From positions 3,100,001 through 3,164,000 of the forward strand of contig WAID01000009.1 of NCBI GenBank assembly GCA_016584495.1: a stretch of DNA of 64,000 nt. The letters run 5' to 3'. Origin of the DNA: Celoporthe dispersa (Eukaryota; Ascomycota; Sordariomycetes; Diaporthales; Cryphonectriaceae). This document shows, piece after piece, positions 32,706 to 45,168 of this stretch (its first letter is position 1; each line of letters opens with the position of its first letter). Below the pieces are notes generated by a model, which worked only from the letters and a program-made list of their open reading frames with translations, did not search any database and was not told where the DNA came from. A program made the position numbers and the translations under genes.

Positions 32706-35700
32706 TTGCGCAGATGGTGTCTTTTTTTTTGATTTTTTTTTTGACGATGTGTCGGGATGTATTTTTGTGTGTGGTGGCCCGAGCTGCTGCGAGTGCCTGT
32801 AGAGACGGAGAGGCAGAGAGAGAGAGAGAATGGGAGAGACAGATAGAGAGCTGGTCCGGTATGAAGACCGCAGTGGAGACGTCAGGAAGAGCGAAGCTGT
32901 GCTGTCAAGGTCGAAAAGAGGCGAGGGAGGCTCTGTCTGGGTGGTGGGATGAGGGCGGCGGAGTGACCGAGGGAGAGGAAAAGGGTCGTGCTGGATATTG
33001 TATGAGTGAAGATCGGGGTTATAATGAGACGGTATTAAGCGAGTCGTCGCAGTGAAAGGGGGGTCCGTTTATGTTGGACGTGCCCACATGCAATAATACA
33101 AGCAGGGCGGCAAGGTGTGGCAGTGACGTTCACCCAGACACTGCTCGCTGCTCAGCAGGCGGTGCAGCGTAGCAGCTGACGGTCTATCGCCCACCCCTTG
33201 TCCCTGGCACATGCGGGACACTACCCCAAGTTACTGGTACCTCCCGCGGTGGGAGACTCCCTGATCCAATGGGTACCAGGCTAACCATTTAGCGGTAAAA
33301 CTGACCACAACAGCGCTAAGGACCTGTCCCTTCGCTTACTTGTAGGGTTGAGGGGCAACCTACCACAGGGCGTTGAGCCGCCAACCGCTGGAATCTCTAC
33401 AGGCCTCTGTCCCGTGCCATGTATTGCGTACCACCCGTCCCTGGCAACTAACTGGTAGGGGGAGGGGTCACCAGTTGGGCACCACCAAACCCGCTCGCCT
33501 GCACCTCTTAATCTTCCCCAAGATCCTCCACGAGGCCAGGGACAGTTGACTCCAGCCGAGAGAAGATGATCGCCGCGAATCACTTGTACAGACGTCACCA
33601 GGTGCCAGGTCACTGGTCAGGTCTGAAACACCCTCCTCCTCACCGACGAGCAAGTGCCCGCCGCATCGGAATGCTTAATCTCGCTGCAAGACGCAAACCT
33701 TATGCTGCGATCAGAACATCGTTGGCAGGCGCATTGTCTCCTCTCTGCAGCGGCGCCCCCTTTCATCTGAGAGACCTGGCCACACTTCATGCGGCTCAAG
33801 CCCAGTGCATAAGCGTACCTGGGGGGGCGAGGAACGCCCCCTATCTGGACAACCCGGGGAAGGATCATCCGTTTCCCTGCGATTTTTGCTTTGCATAGTA
33901 GCATCCGCCTCCTATTCCCGGCATTCACCGCTCGCTATTATGGGTGGCAATCCATCTTCGATGCTTCTGTCTCGGCGGCTATTGTCTGAATAGGTGGCAG
34001 ACAGACTACTTCCCTTTGCCCCTCCTGCTCAACACCATTGAGCCCATCTCTCGAGCTTCTAAACATAGATTCCCAGCACCAGGCGCGCGCCGTGTCTGGA
34101 CGAGTGTTCCGTTTCTTTGGCGACCCCAGGGATACACGCGTCGATCATGGCTATGCTTTCAGCTTCAACCTGTCTGGTTCAGGAATGTCCTGCATGCCAT
34201 CGGATCACTAACCCATCGACGAGGATGTCTGGCTGGGCCCCCTGCTCTGTCTCCCGCTCCGAGGACCACTTCTTCTCTGCTACGGCTGTGCTTCCTTGTC
34301 ACCTGTACCATATCAGTATCCCCACGGTATCTGGAGCGGAGAGACTTGATATGGGGCTGCGAGGGAACATCAGCAGACAAGTGTTGCGGCAGCTTAGGCT
34401 ATAATACAAGACGGAACAAGACCAGCCAGCGTTGAAGCGACTCAGGGTCGTGCAACCTCCTCACCGTGCGAACCTGATGGCATGGAAGGGCGAGAGGGGC
34501 ATGATTCGTGCTCATGTGAGAGGGTTGAGTCCAGCTGATCAGATATGCCCATACCTGAACTGCGGAGTCAGCTCCAGTGGCCGCTCCGGAGGATAGCCTG
34601 GTTAGAAGCACAGGTGGATCGATTGCTAGCACTGATACTATCTCTACGGTGCCCATGATGCTCACACACTCGCCCATTCCCTCCTCGTGAGCCTGGTCCG
34701 GTGCGCCGTGCGGGCACAAGAACGAACCCCCCTCCCCACTTTGCCGGTTATCTCGTGGCGCATGACGGGCAGCGACCATGAATGAGGTTGGTCATTCATG
34801 CCGTCGACATTCAAAAGCCCTAGCCTCTGTTATCGTCAATTTCCCACGCTCCTGAAGTGTAGCATCAAGGGCATCGTCGTGGGCGATGAAATGCCTGGTC
34901 GCTCTGTAGTGAGGCACTCGGAGCCAATATCCTGTACATCATTGTAAGAGGCCCTCTTCTTGCTTCCGTGCCATCTTTGAGGGTCCCGCTCGAAGCACTA
35001 CCATAGTATACGTCTAGTAGCCAGCCCCCGCCTGTTCTTATTACTGCCCAGCCAACATTAATTTTATCGTCTATGGGCGATGTTGACATCGGAGAATTAG
35101 TGGGAGAGGCCCTGTTGATAATCTATGCTGCACGAGCCAGGGGCTGCCGTCATTTGGCACAGATCCACTGCTTATTTCCACGTTCGCGCCTCTAATTTTA
35201 TCCCGAAGAACCAGCGCACGACCCCTTATCTGTTCCGCCCTGTGCGTGCTGTTGCTTGTTGCTGTGCCTCCCCCACGATGATCTTGTTAACTCGCTGCTA
35301 TTGTATATATATATATATACTATGGTAGGTTTCGCTGACGGCGGCGATGACTTTCGAGTCATGCTGCCGAGTCGCTGGTTTTTGAATGCAATACACCGTT
35401 ATTGTGGCTGACCTGGACTCTGCCTGTCAAAGTGCTACCCGAGAGCCCTAAGCTCTGTATCAACACAAGATCCTCGAGGAAATCTCTAGCACAGAGTGAT
35501 ACAAGATGTCACCCATATGACTCAGATTTTATATGGAGGAGCTGTTTGCAGGCTCGCACTTGAACCTCTCAGATTTCTATTCGAGAAGATGGCCTCGGAC
35601 TCGTAAAACACGGTAAAAAGGTTGTGTTGTCTTTCCTGATGTGTATGGTGAAACCTCGAATTGTAAGCATCGTGGCAGAATAGATAACAAACACACATCC

Positions 35701-36335
35701 ACAGGCATCATAAGCTGCTGGAAAAGAGACCGAAGGAACACAGATCCTGATGCAAGCACCGTTCACTGAGCACTCGAGAGCAGCACTTGGGCGATCAAGG
35801 GGTAGCTTGTTTATGTCAGCAATCTGGCAGATATGGTTGGCTAACCGCCTTATCTTGCGGGCCAGCTACTAAACAGCTCCGATAGCTGTCCCGCGCCTTC
35901 CCCCCAACAAGCAAAGGCAGACGCCGCCAAAAGCAGTTAACACGTGACAGTGGGAAAAAGCTATCAAGCGACGACGACCTCTGCGATCGCGAACGGCCCA
36001 GACAGCCTGAATATCCACATTCACTCAATGACATCATCCAAATAGCCATCAGAACCTTTGTCAGCACTCTGCTGAGGCCTGTCGTATGTTTTTAAACCGT
36101 GTCTCGACGCGTCTTGCCGCTTGTAGAAGGGGGACTCTTCTCTAACCGACCCGCGCAAGCGACACAGGGACGACGAGCTGATCGCGCCCATCGTGCTGGA
36201 CCGCGTCACGCCCGCGCTGCATCACAGACGCACCTGAACCGAACAATACATCGCCCGTCGGTCATCGTGGCGCCCGTTCACCTCTTGCAGCGACGAGACT
36301 CTCCCCTCGTTGATTGGCGGGAGGGACTCTGGGGG
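32706..36335. other. Long divergent intergenic region
   Basis: About 3.6 kb between divergent genes. It has T-rich and GA-rich stretches near 32720-32860, a (TA)n run at about 35304-35319 and an AT-richer part at about 34860-35780. The ORFs (for example 33944-34435 and 34399-34779) overlap on both strands and show no domain. Nothing further could be supported. Confidence 0.45.
35304..35319. repeat. (TA)n run
   Basis: Eight TA dinucleotides in the AT-richer part of the intergenic region. Confidence 0.85.
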
Positions 36336-39300
36336 ATGGTTCACGCGACATCCTACACACCTCTGGAGTCGCTACTATTATTTACATGGATCCGCAGCCA
36401 TGGCCCCGAGGCCTTTGACGCTGCCGCGTTCCCGCGCGTCTCCCACGATCTCATCAATAATGACACCATCAAGCGGGACCCCACCTACGATGCGTCACGC
36501 CTGACGCCCGAGTCGCTCAAGGAGCTCTTCCTGCACCTGCTGCAGGAGGAGCTCAAGGACGAGGCTGCGCCGAACGAGCCTGCCCCTGCCGACGGCTCTC
36601 TGTCCCCGAACAGCAGGAAGAGGAAGCGTCCGGGATCTGCCCCAAAGGTGACCTCCCTGGTCGAGGCTCGCCAGCATGTTCACAGGCTTCCCGATGCCGA
36701 GGCGAAGCTCTACGCCAAGTACAAGCAAAAGGTGACCCAAGAGCTCTGGCAGGAGCAGGAGGCCATGCGCCGGCTGGAGGAAGAGATCAGCCAGCTCGAA
36801 TCTCAGGAGAGACAAGAAGCTGAGGCTCGCAAGAATGCCAGCGGTGGTGGCTTGCGTGTGGCTGCTAATACGGTGGAAGAACCTGTCAGTCGTCCACCGA
36901 GCAGTGCACAGGCTGGTGTTGATGTACGGAAGCCGACGCCGCAGCCCAATGGGACCGCTGTTCAGCCGGCACCACCCACATCAGCTCAGGCTGCCGCACC
37001 CAAGAATGTCCACCCACCACCACCGACACCACCACCACCACAGGCCGCACCTATCAGGCCGTCTGCAACACCCACTCCTCTCCAGCCGCTGGCCCAACGG
37101 CCACCTGTCGTGTCTCCAGGTCCCCCTCTTGGCCAGGGCACCAATGTCAGAGCGCAAGAGCCTCTCAAAGCCCCGAATACCCCACATCCGATCTTGCAAC
37201 GGCCGCCACCACAAGGTTTGCCTCCTCCCTCGCCTCATACAGGGCAGCCGATCTCTGCCACGCCACCAGCAGCGGAGGCCCTGCAGAGGCCAGCTTCCGC
37301 GCCGAAGCCGGGAACACCGACCCAAGCATCGCAGAGCCCTCAAATGCCCGCGCCCGTGCCAGGCTCACTTAAGTGGGAGCCGCCGTATCAGCCTCGTCCA
37401 GGTTCTCAACAACAGCAGAGATCGCCTCCCAATCCTCCACAGGTCGCTCCGCCACAGCCACCGCATCACCCCCCCGCAATGGAGCGCACAGCATCCTCTA
37501 CTCTACTCCCGACCAACACCACTGCAACCAGCTCCACAGGGTCAGCATCAACCTCAGCCACAGACACAACCACAGCCATCCGCGCGCCCTATTCTTGCGG
37601 CTCCTCAAACAGGTGCTCAAGGGCTGCCTCTGCAGCCGGCACCCGTGAGATCTCATTCAGGGTCTCCCATCGCTTTGCAGCAGCCCGTCGGCGCGCCTTC
37701 GCCCTTGCCAGGCCCGGCACGCCGACCGCAATCACCATATCAACATAATCAACAAGTATTCCCGCCACCTCAGCCTCTTGTACCGCATCACAACCGAATA
37801 GTGCCAGCCGTGGCTGCGACTCCCCCACCAGTCTCGCCTGCCAACCCTTCACAGCTGCTATGGCCCAAGTCTCCAGCCCCGCCACAGGCACTTCAAACCG
37901 GCCCTCAGCCAGGCCAGCCAGGCGCCTCAGTTCCTCCTGGCCCGTCCATGCCGCAGCCTTCGGGATACACCTCTCCATACCACAAAGCCCCGCGTCCTGC
38001 TGTGCCTCCCCACATTCTTCCTCAGCCTCCACAGGTTTCCACTCCAGGCCCCGGAGCGCGGCGTCCGCATCCGGTTCTGCCACAGACCCCCCTCACGATG
38101 CCGTTTTATTCGCGCCCTCAGGGAAGTGGTACCAAATGGACCGCAGCTCAACCGACACCCTCTACTCCCGGGCCTATTGTAGGCGAAGTCCAGAGTCCGG
38201 CTTTCGAGCCGCTGAGCCCCGTCCTGCAGACGGCCAGTCTCACAGGGCCCTCTGCCAAGAGGCAGCAGAAGCCCGCAGAGCCCGAGGCGTCAGTTGCAAA
38301 GAGACCACAAAAGGCCTCCCGCGGTACAGTGGTCAGGGAGGACGGCCACCAGAAACGTACTCCCTCCGTCTTGTCACCGCGTGATGATCAAGACCAGATG
38401 GACTCAGAATCAACAACCAAGGTCAAGCGTGAGGATGCGACTCCTAGGCCACTCGAGGACGCTGGCGACACAACAGCAGATGAGAGTGTCTCTGATCGCC
38501 GCCAGGCAACTTCTCCGCGCAGCTCCAGAGGTGTCGGGAAGCGTAAGCGCCAGTATTCAGCTACGCCCGAGCAGCAGCAGCCGCAAGCAGGATCCGAGTT
38601 CCGACCGCGCCTCCAGCCACCACCGCCTCGACCTGGCATACCGACCCACGTGCTATGGACTCGCGGCTTTCCCCGAGTTAGCGCCTCGGCTCTGGGGCAG
38701 ATTTCAAGCCACAAAAATGCCAACATGTTCCAAAAATCGAATCAGACCGAAGGAGGCTCCAGGATATGAGGGAATCATATACAAGACACAGTTCTTGAAG
38801 AACATCCAGAGAGCCATCACTGCAGGGCACAAGGCGGCCGCTGCTGCAGCTGCAGCCCTGCCGGATGGCGATCCCGGCACCAGCAGCGTCTGGCTTCCCA
38901 TCAGCGAGGAGCTCGTACCTCCTCGCGCCATCATCAACAGCGCACAGCTCGAGCGCGAGCTCATTCACATGTTTGCGAATGCGATCATGTACAATCTGGA
39001 TCCAAACCGCGGCCCTGGTCCGGCCTTTATGAAGGGCAGTGGCGTCGGCGGCAAGGGGAGCCAACGAGGTGCATGGCCGTGCCCAGAGCCACGGTGCAGG
39101 TGACGCGCCGAGCATGATCGGATATAAGGTTGACGAGAACAGCGTCGTCAAGGACACCCAGTCCATGTTCGCGGAGGTCGACAAGCTGCTCATTGAGCTG
39201 CGCTCTACAGAGGCGCAGCCCGGCATCCCGCCTGCGCCTCTGCCACCCGGAGCCGTGCCTGCCAGTGAGAGGCTGGCGCGCGGATCCGTCGCGACAGTCA

Positions 39301-39437
39301 CAGACCAAGGGCAGACGCCTGGTCCGGGCGTGGGTGGGTCCTTTGTGGACGAAGAAACCGAGGAGCAGCAGACGACGGATCGTGAGAATGACGGCACGAG
39401 TAGTACAGCGAAGAGGCGGCGTCATGGGAGGGGCTAA
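36336..39437 (+). CDS. BRD8/Bdc1-like bromodomain protein, probable NuA4 subunit (three frame breaks)
   Basis: The start MVHATSYTPLESLLLF at 36336 opens a helical N-terminal domain, with RLTPESLKELFLHLLQEELKD and then a coiled coil (VTQELWQEQEAMRRLEEEISQLE, about 130-160). A very long Pro/Gln/Ser-rich region follows. Near the C-terminus is a bromodomain: the segment around QISSHKNANMFQ, then RPKEAPGYEGIIYKTQFLKNIQ, then MFANAIMYN with the acetyl-lysine-binding Asn. That motif set and layout fit BRD8 and fission yeast Bdc1, subunits of the NuA4 acetyltransferase (inference from family). The frame is broken three times: at seven C (37469-37475), five A (38732-38736) and about four G (39055-39058). 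Each is cured by removing one base. Three removals restore the starting frame and give about 1,032 aa ending GRG. The bromodomain cannot be read without the second correction. Confidence 0.7.
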
Positions 39438-39921
39438 GGCTAAACCACGGGAACGATCGTACCAAGATCCCACCTTTGGGGATGTTGGCAGCTTTCTTCA
39501 AAGGCGGTTACACATTCACAGCATACAGTTCTATGCTTGATGTGATGTGTATGTGTGTGCGTGTGTGTGTGTGTATGTGTGTGCGTGTGTGTGTGTGTAT
39601 GTGTGTGTGTTTGTATCAAGATGTCACTTCTTTCCACTTTTGGATGGCATTCGTTGAGAGGGTTTTCGAGCTGACACGGCGGGTTCACCTCCTTGCCTGT
39701 CAGGGGGACTCAGGCTAGACCACATCGACTGGTGATGAGGTACTAGCTTCTAACAGCTTCTAATACAGAAATACAATTCATCTTATACGAACTCTACCGA
39801 CGAAACCAGTCGCTTCGGGCCGAGTGAAGAGATGGAGGGATCAAAAACGGGGGGTATCATTTCTCGCAGTGCTGAAGTCTAATAGTACACTCCTCCTTCA
39901 TATCGTCATGATGAAGCCCGC
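39438..39921. other. 3' spacer with GT minisatellite
   Basis: About 0.5 kb between the converging bromodomain and membrane-protein genes. It contains the GT-rich tandem repeat below and otherwise nothing recognisable. Confidence 0.5.
39551..39598. repeat. 24-bp GT-rich tandem duplication
   Basis: Two perfect copies of a 24-base unit (39551-39574 and 39575-39598), each a GT run interrupted by one A and one C, then a partial third copy to about 39612. It lies in the probable 3' UTR of the bromodomain gene. Confidence 0.9.
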
Positions 39922-41512
39922 TCAAGACTTCCTGCTGGGGCTCGTGCCCAAGCGTCGTCCACGCACCATCACCTTTCCGAAGGTCCCCTGGCTGAGCCTG
40001 TCGAAACTGCGCACCTTGAGACGCTGCTCATGCTGCGCACCTGCCTGACCAAGAGTCTTGTCACCCCCATCACTCCAAGACGACGACATGCTCAGGGGCC
40101 GAGAATACGCGGCATCAGGGATCGACGGGAGCTCCGGCTCGCTCGCCAATGGCCCTTCGCCCTTCTCCTGGACAAACGTCTCCCAGTCCCCTGAGGACCT
40201 CAGGGACCTCTGTGTCCACCGGGACCGCGAGGATGAGCGAGACCGGGCGGTGGTGGAGGAGCGGGCGACTCGGGAGAGCATCCTCGACACCCAGCTTGCG
40301 CGTCGCGACAGCCTCAGGGCGTGGTCCGCTTCGAGCTCCACGGGCTCGTCTGTTGTCAGGCCAGGTGCTTTCTGGGAACCTGGCATCTCGAACGGAGGGG
40401 CTGCCATCTCGGTGTCTAGGTCGGCGGGGAGCTCTTGAGGGGTGATGGGGAGAGCCTTGTTATTGTCTCGCGGGTTCTCCTCGTCGGCGGGTCGTCCGCC
40501 TATCCAGACTCCCCAGGCCAACGGCCCTCACGCCTGTGCCGTCGCCCCTGGGCCGTCTCCAGGCTCGGTTCCAGAACCGTCGGTCCTGATGGCTGGATCG
40601 GATCCTGAAAAGGCGAAATAGGCATATAGCCACGACCATCAACAAGGCTGAGAGAACCACTACTATGACCGCCACGGTGGCCGGGTTGTTGTTCCCGGCA
40701 CTCGGCTCGATTACGCCCAGTGCCGAAGTCTGGGAAGAAGAGTGGCTTGATGACGTCGTCGATGTAGAAAGTGTCTCAGTGATGAGGCTGCCAGCAGATA
40801 TGACGGTTGTGGTCACCACAACGTTATTTGCAGTATGCGCAGGTGTCGTCGTGCTCGTGGGTGTGGCAGCGACCGCTGTGGTGGATGTCGACGAGGCCAC
40901 GCTCGAGCCAGCAGCAGCAGCAGAAGAAGAAGAGGACAACGTCAATCCCGGCGTCAGGGGATGCGTCTCGAGGAACGACAGGTCGGACTGCTGAAACCGG
41001 ATCTGCAGAGCAGGCCCGACCGTGAAGAAGGTGTCGCCGCTGCTGGTTGCTCCCCAGACGCCTCCTCGGTAGTCTGTGAGGTCGGTCGTGCAAGACTGAC
41101 CGCTGGCATTGTGTGCGGATAACAAGATCGTCAGACTCACGCCGCCACCCGGGGTCTCTCATGCTGGCTTGTGCAAGATGATGGGTGACTCTGTCGCTTA
41201 CCTCGGGACACAATACGCTGCTGTCTCGCCAGCCCGAACAGCCGGGAAGCCCTCAGTCGTCCTGGTCGTCGTGATGCCGCAGCCTGGGCCGACCTCGAAC
41301 CCGCTCGGACAGATGGCCGGGGAATAATACTGGAAGCCCTTGTACTCGAGGTTGGCGGCCCAGTCTGGCGGGTCGCACGAGGTAGGACCAGAAGTCGGGA
41401 ACGGAGGGAACTGAGAGGGATCTTTGCTGCTCGTCAGCAGCCAAGACGTGGCACATGGCGGTGTGAATATGGTGGTCAGGGCTGCAAGCGGTGCAGTGAT
41501 TGAAGCAGACAT
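39922..41512 (-). CDS. Single-pass membrane protein with Ser/Thr-rich stalk (one frame break)
   Basis: Exon 1 is 41202-41512 and exon 2 is 41102 down to 39922; the intron at 41103-41201 has GTAAGC and CCAG signals. The N-terminal part, starting MSASITAPLAALTTIFTPPCATS, has six or more Cys residues (for example ICPSGFEVGPGCG, CVPSGQSCTTDL) and looks extracellular. A Ser/Thr-rich stalk follows, then one membrane segment (PATVAVIVVVLSALLMVVAICLF), a basic stop-transfer stretch, and a long charged cytoplasmic tail. The tail frame is broken near CCC at 40525-40527. One frame stops after GEPARQ, while the other runs on through NNKALPITPQELPADLDTEMAAPPFEMPG to 39922. Removing one base gives about 496 aa. 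There is no classical signal peptide, which is usual for fungal proteins starting with a ...LTTIFTPP... block. Sensor or wall-associated role is only a guess. Confidence 0.6.
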
Positions 41513-44500
41513 CTCGGGCCACGCCTGTGAGCCGCCCGTCAGCTCTCATGAGTGTCAGAGGAGGAGGCCGACAGCAGCAGGCTACGTATGTGCATTGTCC
41601 GGATCCACGGCGGCTGATCTACGATTATCACAAAGTCTGAGGTAGACCACGGGAAGGGGGGAAAAAAGGGAGATTTAACAGCTGTCTAAGCAAATCCGAG
41701 GCAGGTAAAGCATGTACGGCGAACGTCAGGTCTCCCCTCATCCTCCGTCCGAACTATCTCGAGTCGAGCAGGTGCCAAAAAGGCTTGTCGGGACGGGCGG
41801 GCATCCTGACAACGATCAAACATTGAACTCGGTGTTGTGAATGTTGGGCTCGAGCCGGCGCTCGAGCAAGGCGGACAGCCTTGCCAAAACAACAACAACA
41901 ACAACAAGGAGATGGGACGGTTCATGTATTGGTCCAACTGTAAGCGCCCCGAGCACCGGAAGGATGGCACCCTGCAGATGTGACACCGCTGGTTGGGACG
42001 CCCCAAACCAAGGTAAAACTTCGAGTTGGCAATTAATTAAACTGCGACGCGATCCTCCGGGTGAAGGCAAGAAAACCCCTCACTACAGCTCAGAAGAAAG
42101 AGAAGGAGGGGAAAGGCGAGGTGAAGGAAGGAGAAGAGAATGATAGAAAAAGAAGTCCGCTGAGTTTTGCCCTCCTCGAAAGGGCGCGCATCTCCAGTCT
42201 CGCATTGGCATGGCTCAATTGAGGCTGACAGTATGTAAAGATAGATGATTAAGGCAGCGAGCGACTGAAACCCACCAACACTGAAACGGACCGCCCGGGC
42301 ACCCGATATCGCGATCTGCGCCGGCGCAATGGCCTCTCTGGTCCAGCTAGACATAACCAGTTAGCTTTTGATGATATCAAGACAATCTATTGGAAACTGA
42401 TTGACGGAGAATCTGCCCTCCTTCTTGGCAAAACCTTCCTGGGCACTTCTGAAACTGCGAAACGGGAATAAAGATCGGGCATGTGCTGCAAGCTGCTCGC
42501 AAGAGCCTCCAGAGTCACAGACAGGGGCCGGTCTTGGCTGCAGTGACAAGCCTAGATGCTGCGATCATGAGAGAGGTCAAGAAATCCACAGTTGAGCCGT
42601 CAGTTGTGTAACTATTGAAACAAATTTCCTGATCAAAACAGTGGCCCATGTCTGATCCGTTCTTGTTATGAGCTGGCCCTTCTCGGGTCAGAATTCCTGC
42701 TGTACACAAGCTGGACTCTGCCCAAAGCAAAGACTGAGTAGACCAACGACTGTTATCAGCCCTTCACGCCCTCCACACGCGAGAAATTGTCAACGTCTTG
42801 ACGCCGCCCCTTTCAAAAACACATCAACGTTGCTCAGAAAGCCACTGTAGAAGGGGAGCTGGCCGTCTGGAGTATTGTCTGGAAAAGGATGATGCCCACA
42901 CCGCAATTCTCAGGGTGGCCGCCCCCAAAGGCCGCCCCGGTATTACCTCATGAGGCCCGCGGGTGTTGTTGATACGAGAGCAGTCCTTGTCAGCAGGCAC
43001 GGGAACTATTGAGTGCCTGCATCCTCACACGCCCAGGATGGCCCTCTTCGCCACATGAACAGGTTCCCGCGCGGGCCGAGTGCTATCGCATCGTTCCAAG
43101 GACGCGTCACTGTCTACCCGTTAGGTCAGCCTCAGGCGCCTATGAGATTTTTTGATATTACCATGTAATAGCTCACACACAAGCGCCGTGCGCACGTCGG
43201 GTCCTCGGGTTGCGTAGCGGACGGAGCTCTGCCGTGAAACCCACACCCCCAATCGATGCGTGTCCAGAGATTGCAGCAGAAGCAACCGGATCCGACGGGT
43301 TGGGAGGTCAGGTGAACCGGCTCGGAGGGCCATTCTGGGCGCTTCGAGGCTCACTGCCGAGAGGCTCCACAACTTTGCCTTCAATAACCATACAAGAGCT
43401 TAAGTTGGCTTGTCCGCGTCAGCCTCTACCTCTCTCGTACATAATACTACATAGTGTCCCGCCTCTCGGCTCGGAAGGGTACTCTTTTGGGAATGATCAT
43501 GGATTTTCCTGACTGGAGAGAAAAGTCTTCCATGCATATACGACGCTGCCTGCCGATCCGACTTGCTGTTTACGGACCCGGGGTCCAACTCCTCTTGAAT
43601 CCTCATGGTTGTCACAGGCCGGCTGTTTACGAGAAGTGGGCAATGTAGATAGATATTCGTGAGGCGACTTTGGCATTCACTGTGGTAGAGCTGCAGGTCA
43701 GACGCGTATGTGCTCACCTCAAGTCTTTGCAGAGGATGAGCACAGGCGTTGACCGCCTCCGCAATTTGCACACTATGATGCATGGTATACATTTATCGAG
43801 CTAATGTTCTCTTCTGTTCTCCATAATTTTTCAATAATTGAAGCCTGTATGACATCCGTGCCCCACTATTTACGGTGAAATCCCCGGATTGACTTAGATT
43901 CTGCAAGAATATAATAGTGGCTCCACCCAAGTCAGGAACAACAAACGATCCTGCATCTGGCAAAAGATCCCCTGCAGTAGGACACTGACCATGTTGGTAG
44001 TATCGATGTTATTGTACTTGTATTTTGTCCCCTTTCCAAGTGGTGACAGCGCTGCGAAGCTCAAGGCCATGCCGAGGTGGTCTTGGGACACAATACTCTT
44101 ACTGAATATCTACCAGCTGCTTATCAAGTCCTTACTCTGGGACCTCGCGTTAGTGAAGGGAACATTATATGGCAGCTCCAAGAGACCTGGCTATGCCTAG
44201 CTGCGTGTGAGCAAGTTGTAGTGTCCATGCGGTGGCCAAGGACTGTAGTTCTAGTGCTATGGCAAGCCCTGTGCTAGCCATTGCCTAACCTATACTGTAT
44301 TAATTTCCGCGGCTCACGTCGTGTCATGCTCCCTTTAGGAGTGCAGCTCCTAGAGAGTACCCAATATCACGTCCGGTTTCACGTGTCAGATAAGGTTATA
44401 CGTACAAGCTTTTACTGTATTGTTGGTCATCGCTTCTTTCACGGAGAAACCTGAATTGATCCTGGGTCATAAGACAGAGGCATATGGTGCTTGTCTAGGA

Positions 44501-44857
44501 GCCCCAGTGCTCGATCCTATGACGTGCTTCAGTTCATGTCCCTCCTCCTACCAATCAGTTGTAATTATCTGGAAGAGAATGGGTTCAGCCATGTTGTGAT
44601 CTCCTTATTATTACATTAGCTGAGTGACAGTGTACTTCACACTTTGCGATCCCGAGACAAACTCCTCCTAGGGCCAATATTGGAACGTCCGCGGCTAAGC
44701 ATGCAGGACGGCTCGCCTCCGTTTACCACTAGTGGACAAATCCTGCAGTTGTTCAATAATATCGTGTCGGCTTCTGGAGGCTGGTGTTGCACGCGGTTCG
44801 CCGTCAGTGCGCGTGTACGAGGTGTGATGGAGGATCGAGCCTTGCAGCACCGAGGTA

Positions 44858-44878
44858 GTCGTCGTCGTCGTCGTCGTC
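44858..44878. repeat. (GTC)7 trinucleotide repeat
   Basis: Seven GTC units on the plus strand, about 290 bases upstream of the laccase start. Confidence 0.9.
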
Positions 44879-45003
44879 ATCCTCATCGTCGGAAATATCA
44901 ATGGAGGATCAATAGTCGCCTTGTTCAGGGTCTCATCCCATAGTCTATTCGCTCAAAATGGATGTGAATATCTTCTACACTGCGAAGAATGAACGCTCGC
45001 AAG

Positions 45004-45012
45004 GATATAAAG
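45004..45012 (+). promoter_or_regulatory. TATA-like element upstream of the laccase gene
   Basis: The sequence GATATAAAG lies about 160 bases upstream of the laccase ATG at 45169, a plausible distance for a TATA box with a leader of about 120 bases. Transcription start is not known. Confidence 0.35.
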
Positions 45013-45168
45013 GTGACCATGTGATGGCTTCTCAAAGCACGAAGAGGTTCTTCACATCACCACCGCATCACTCTCCTTCTTCAGCTTCTTCAACTTCCAA
45101 GGACCTTCAGCTTCTACAGCATCTCTCTTCGAAACACTCTCGTTAACATCGCCTTTTGATCAATAAAG

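Larger units (their letters stand above)
41513..45168. other. Divergent intergenic region with an AT-rich block
   Basis: About 3.7 kb between divergent genes. From about 43790 to 44640 it is AT-rich with many TA steps. A (GTC)n run is at 44858-44878. A minus-strand frame at 43400-43792 has no recognised domain. The last 200 bases are the laccase promoter. Confidence 0.45.

Noticed and set aside
43400..43792. Minus-strand ORF of 130 codons in the laccase upstream region
   Set aside because: The amino acid pattern is not absurd, but no family, no splice partners and AT-rich surroundings.
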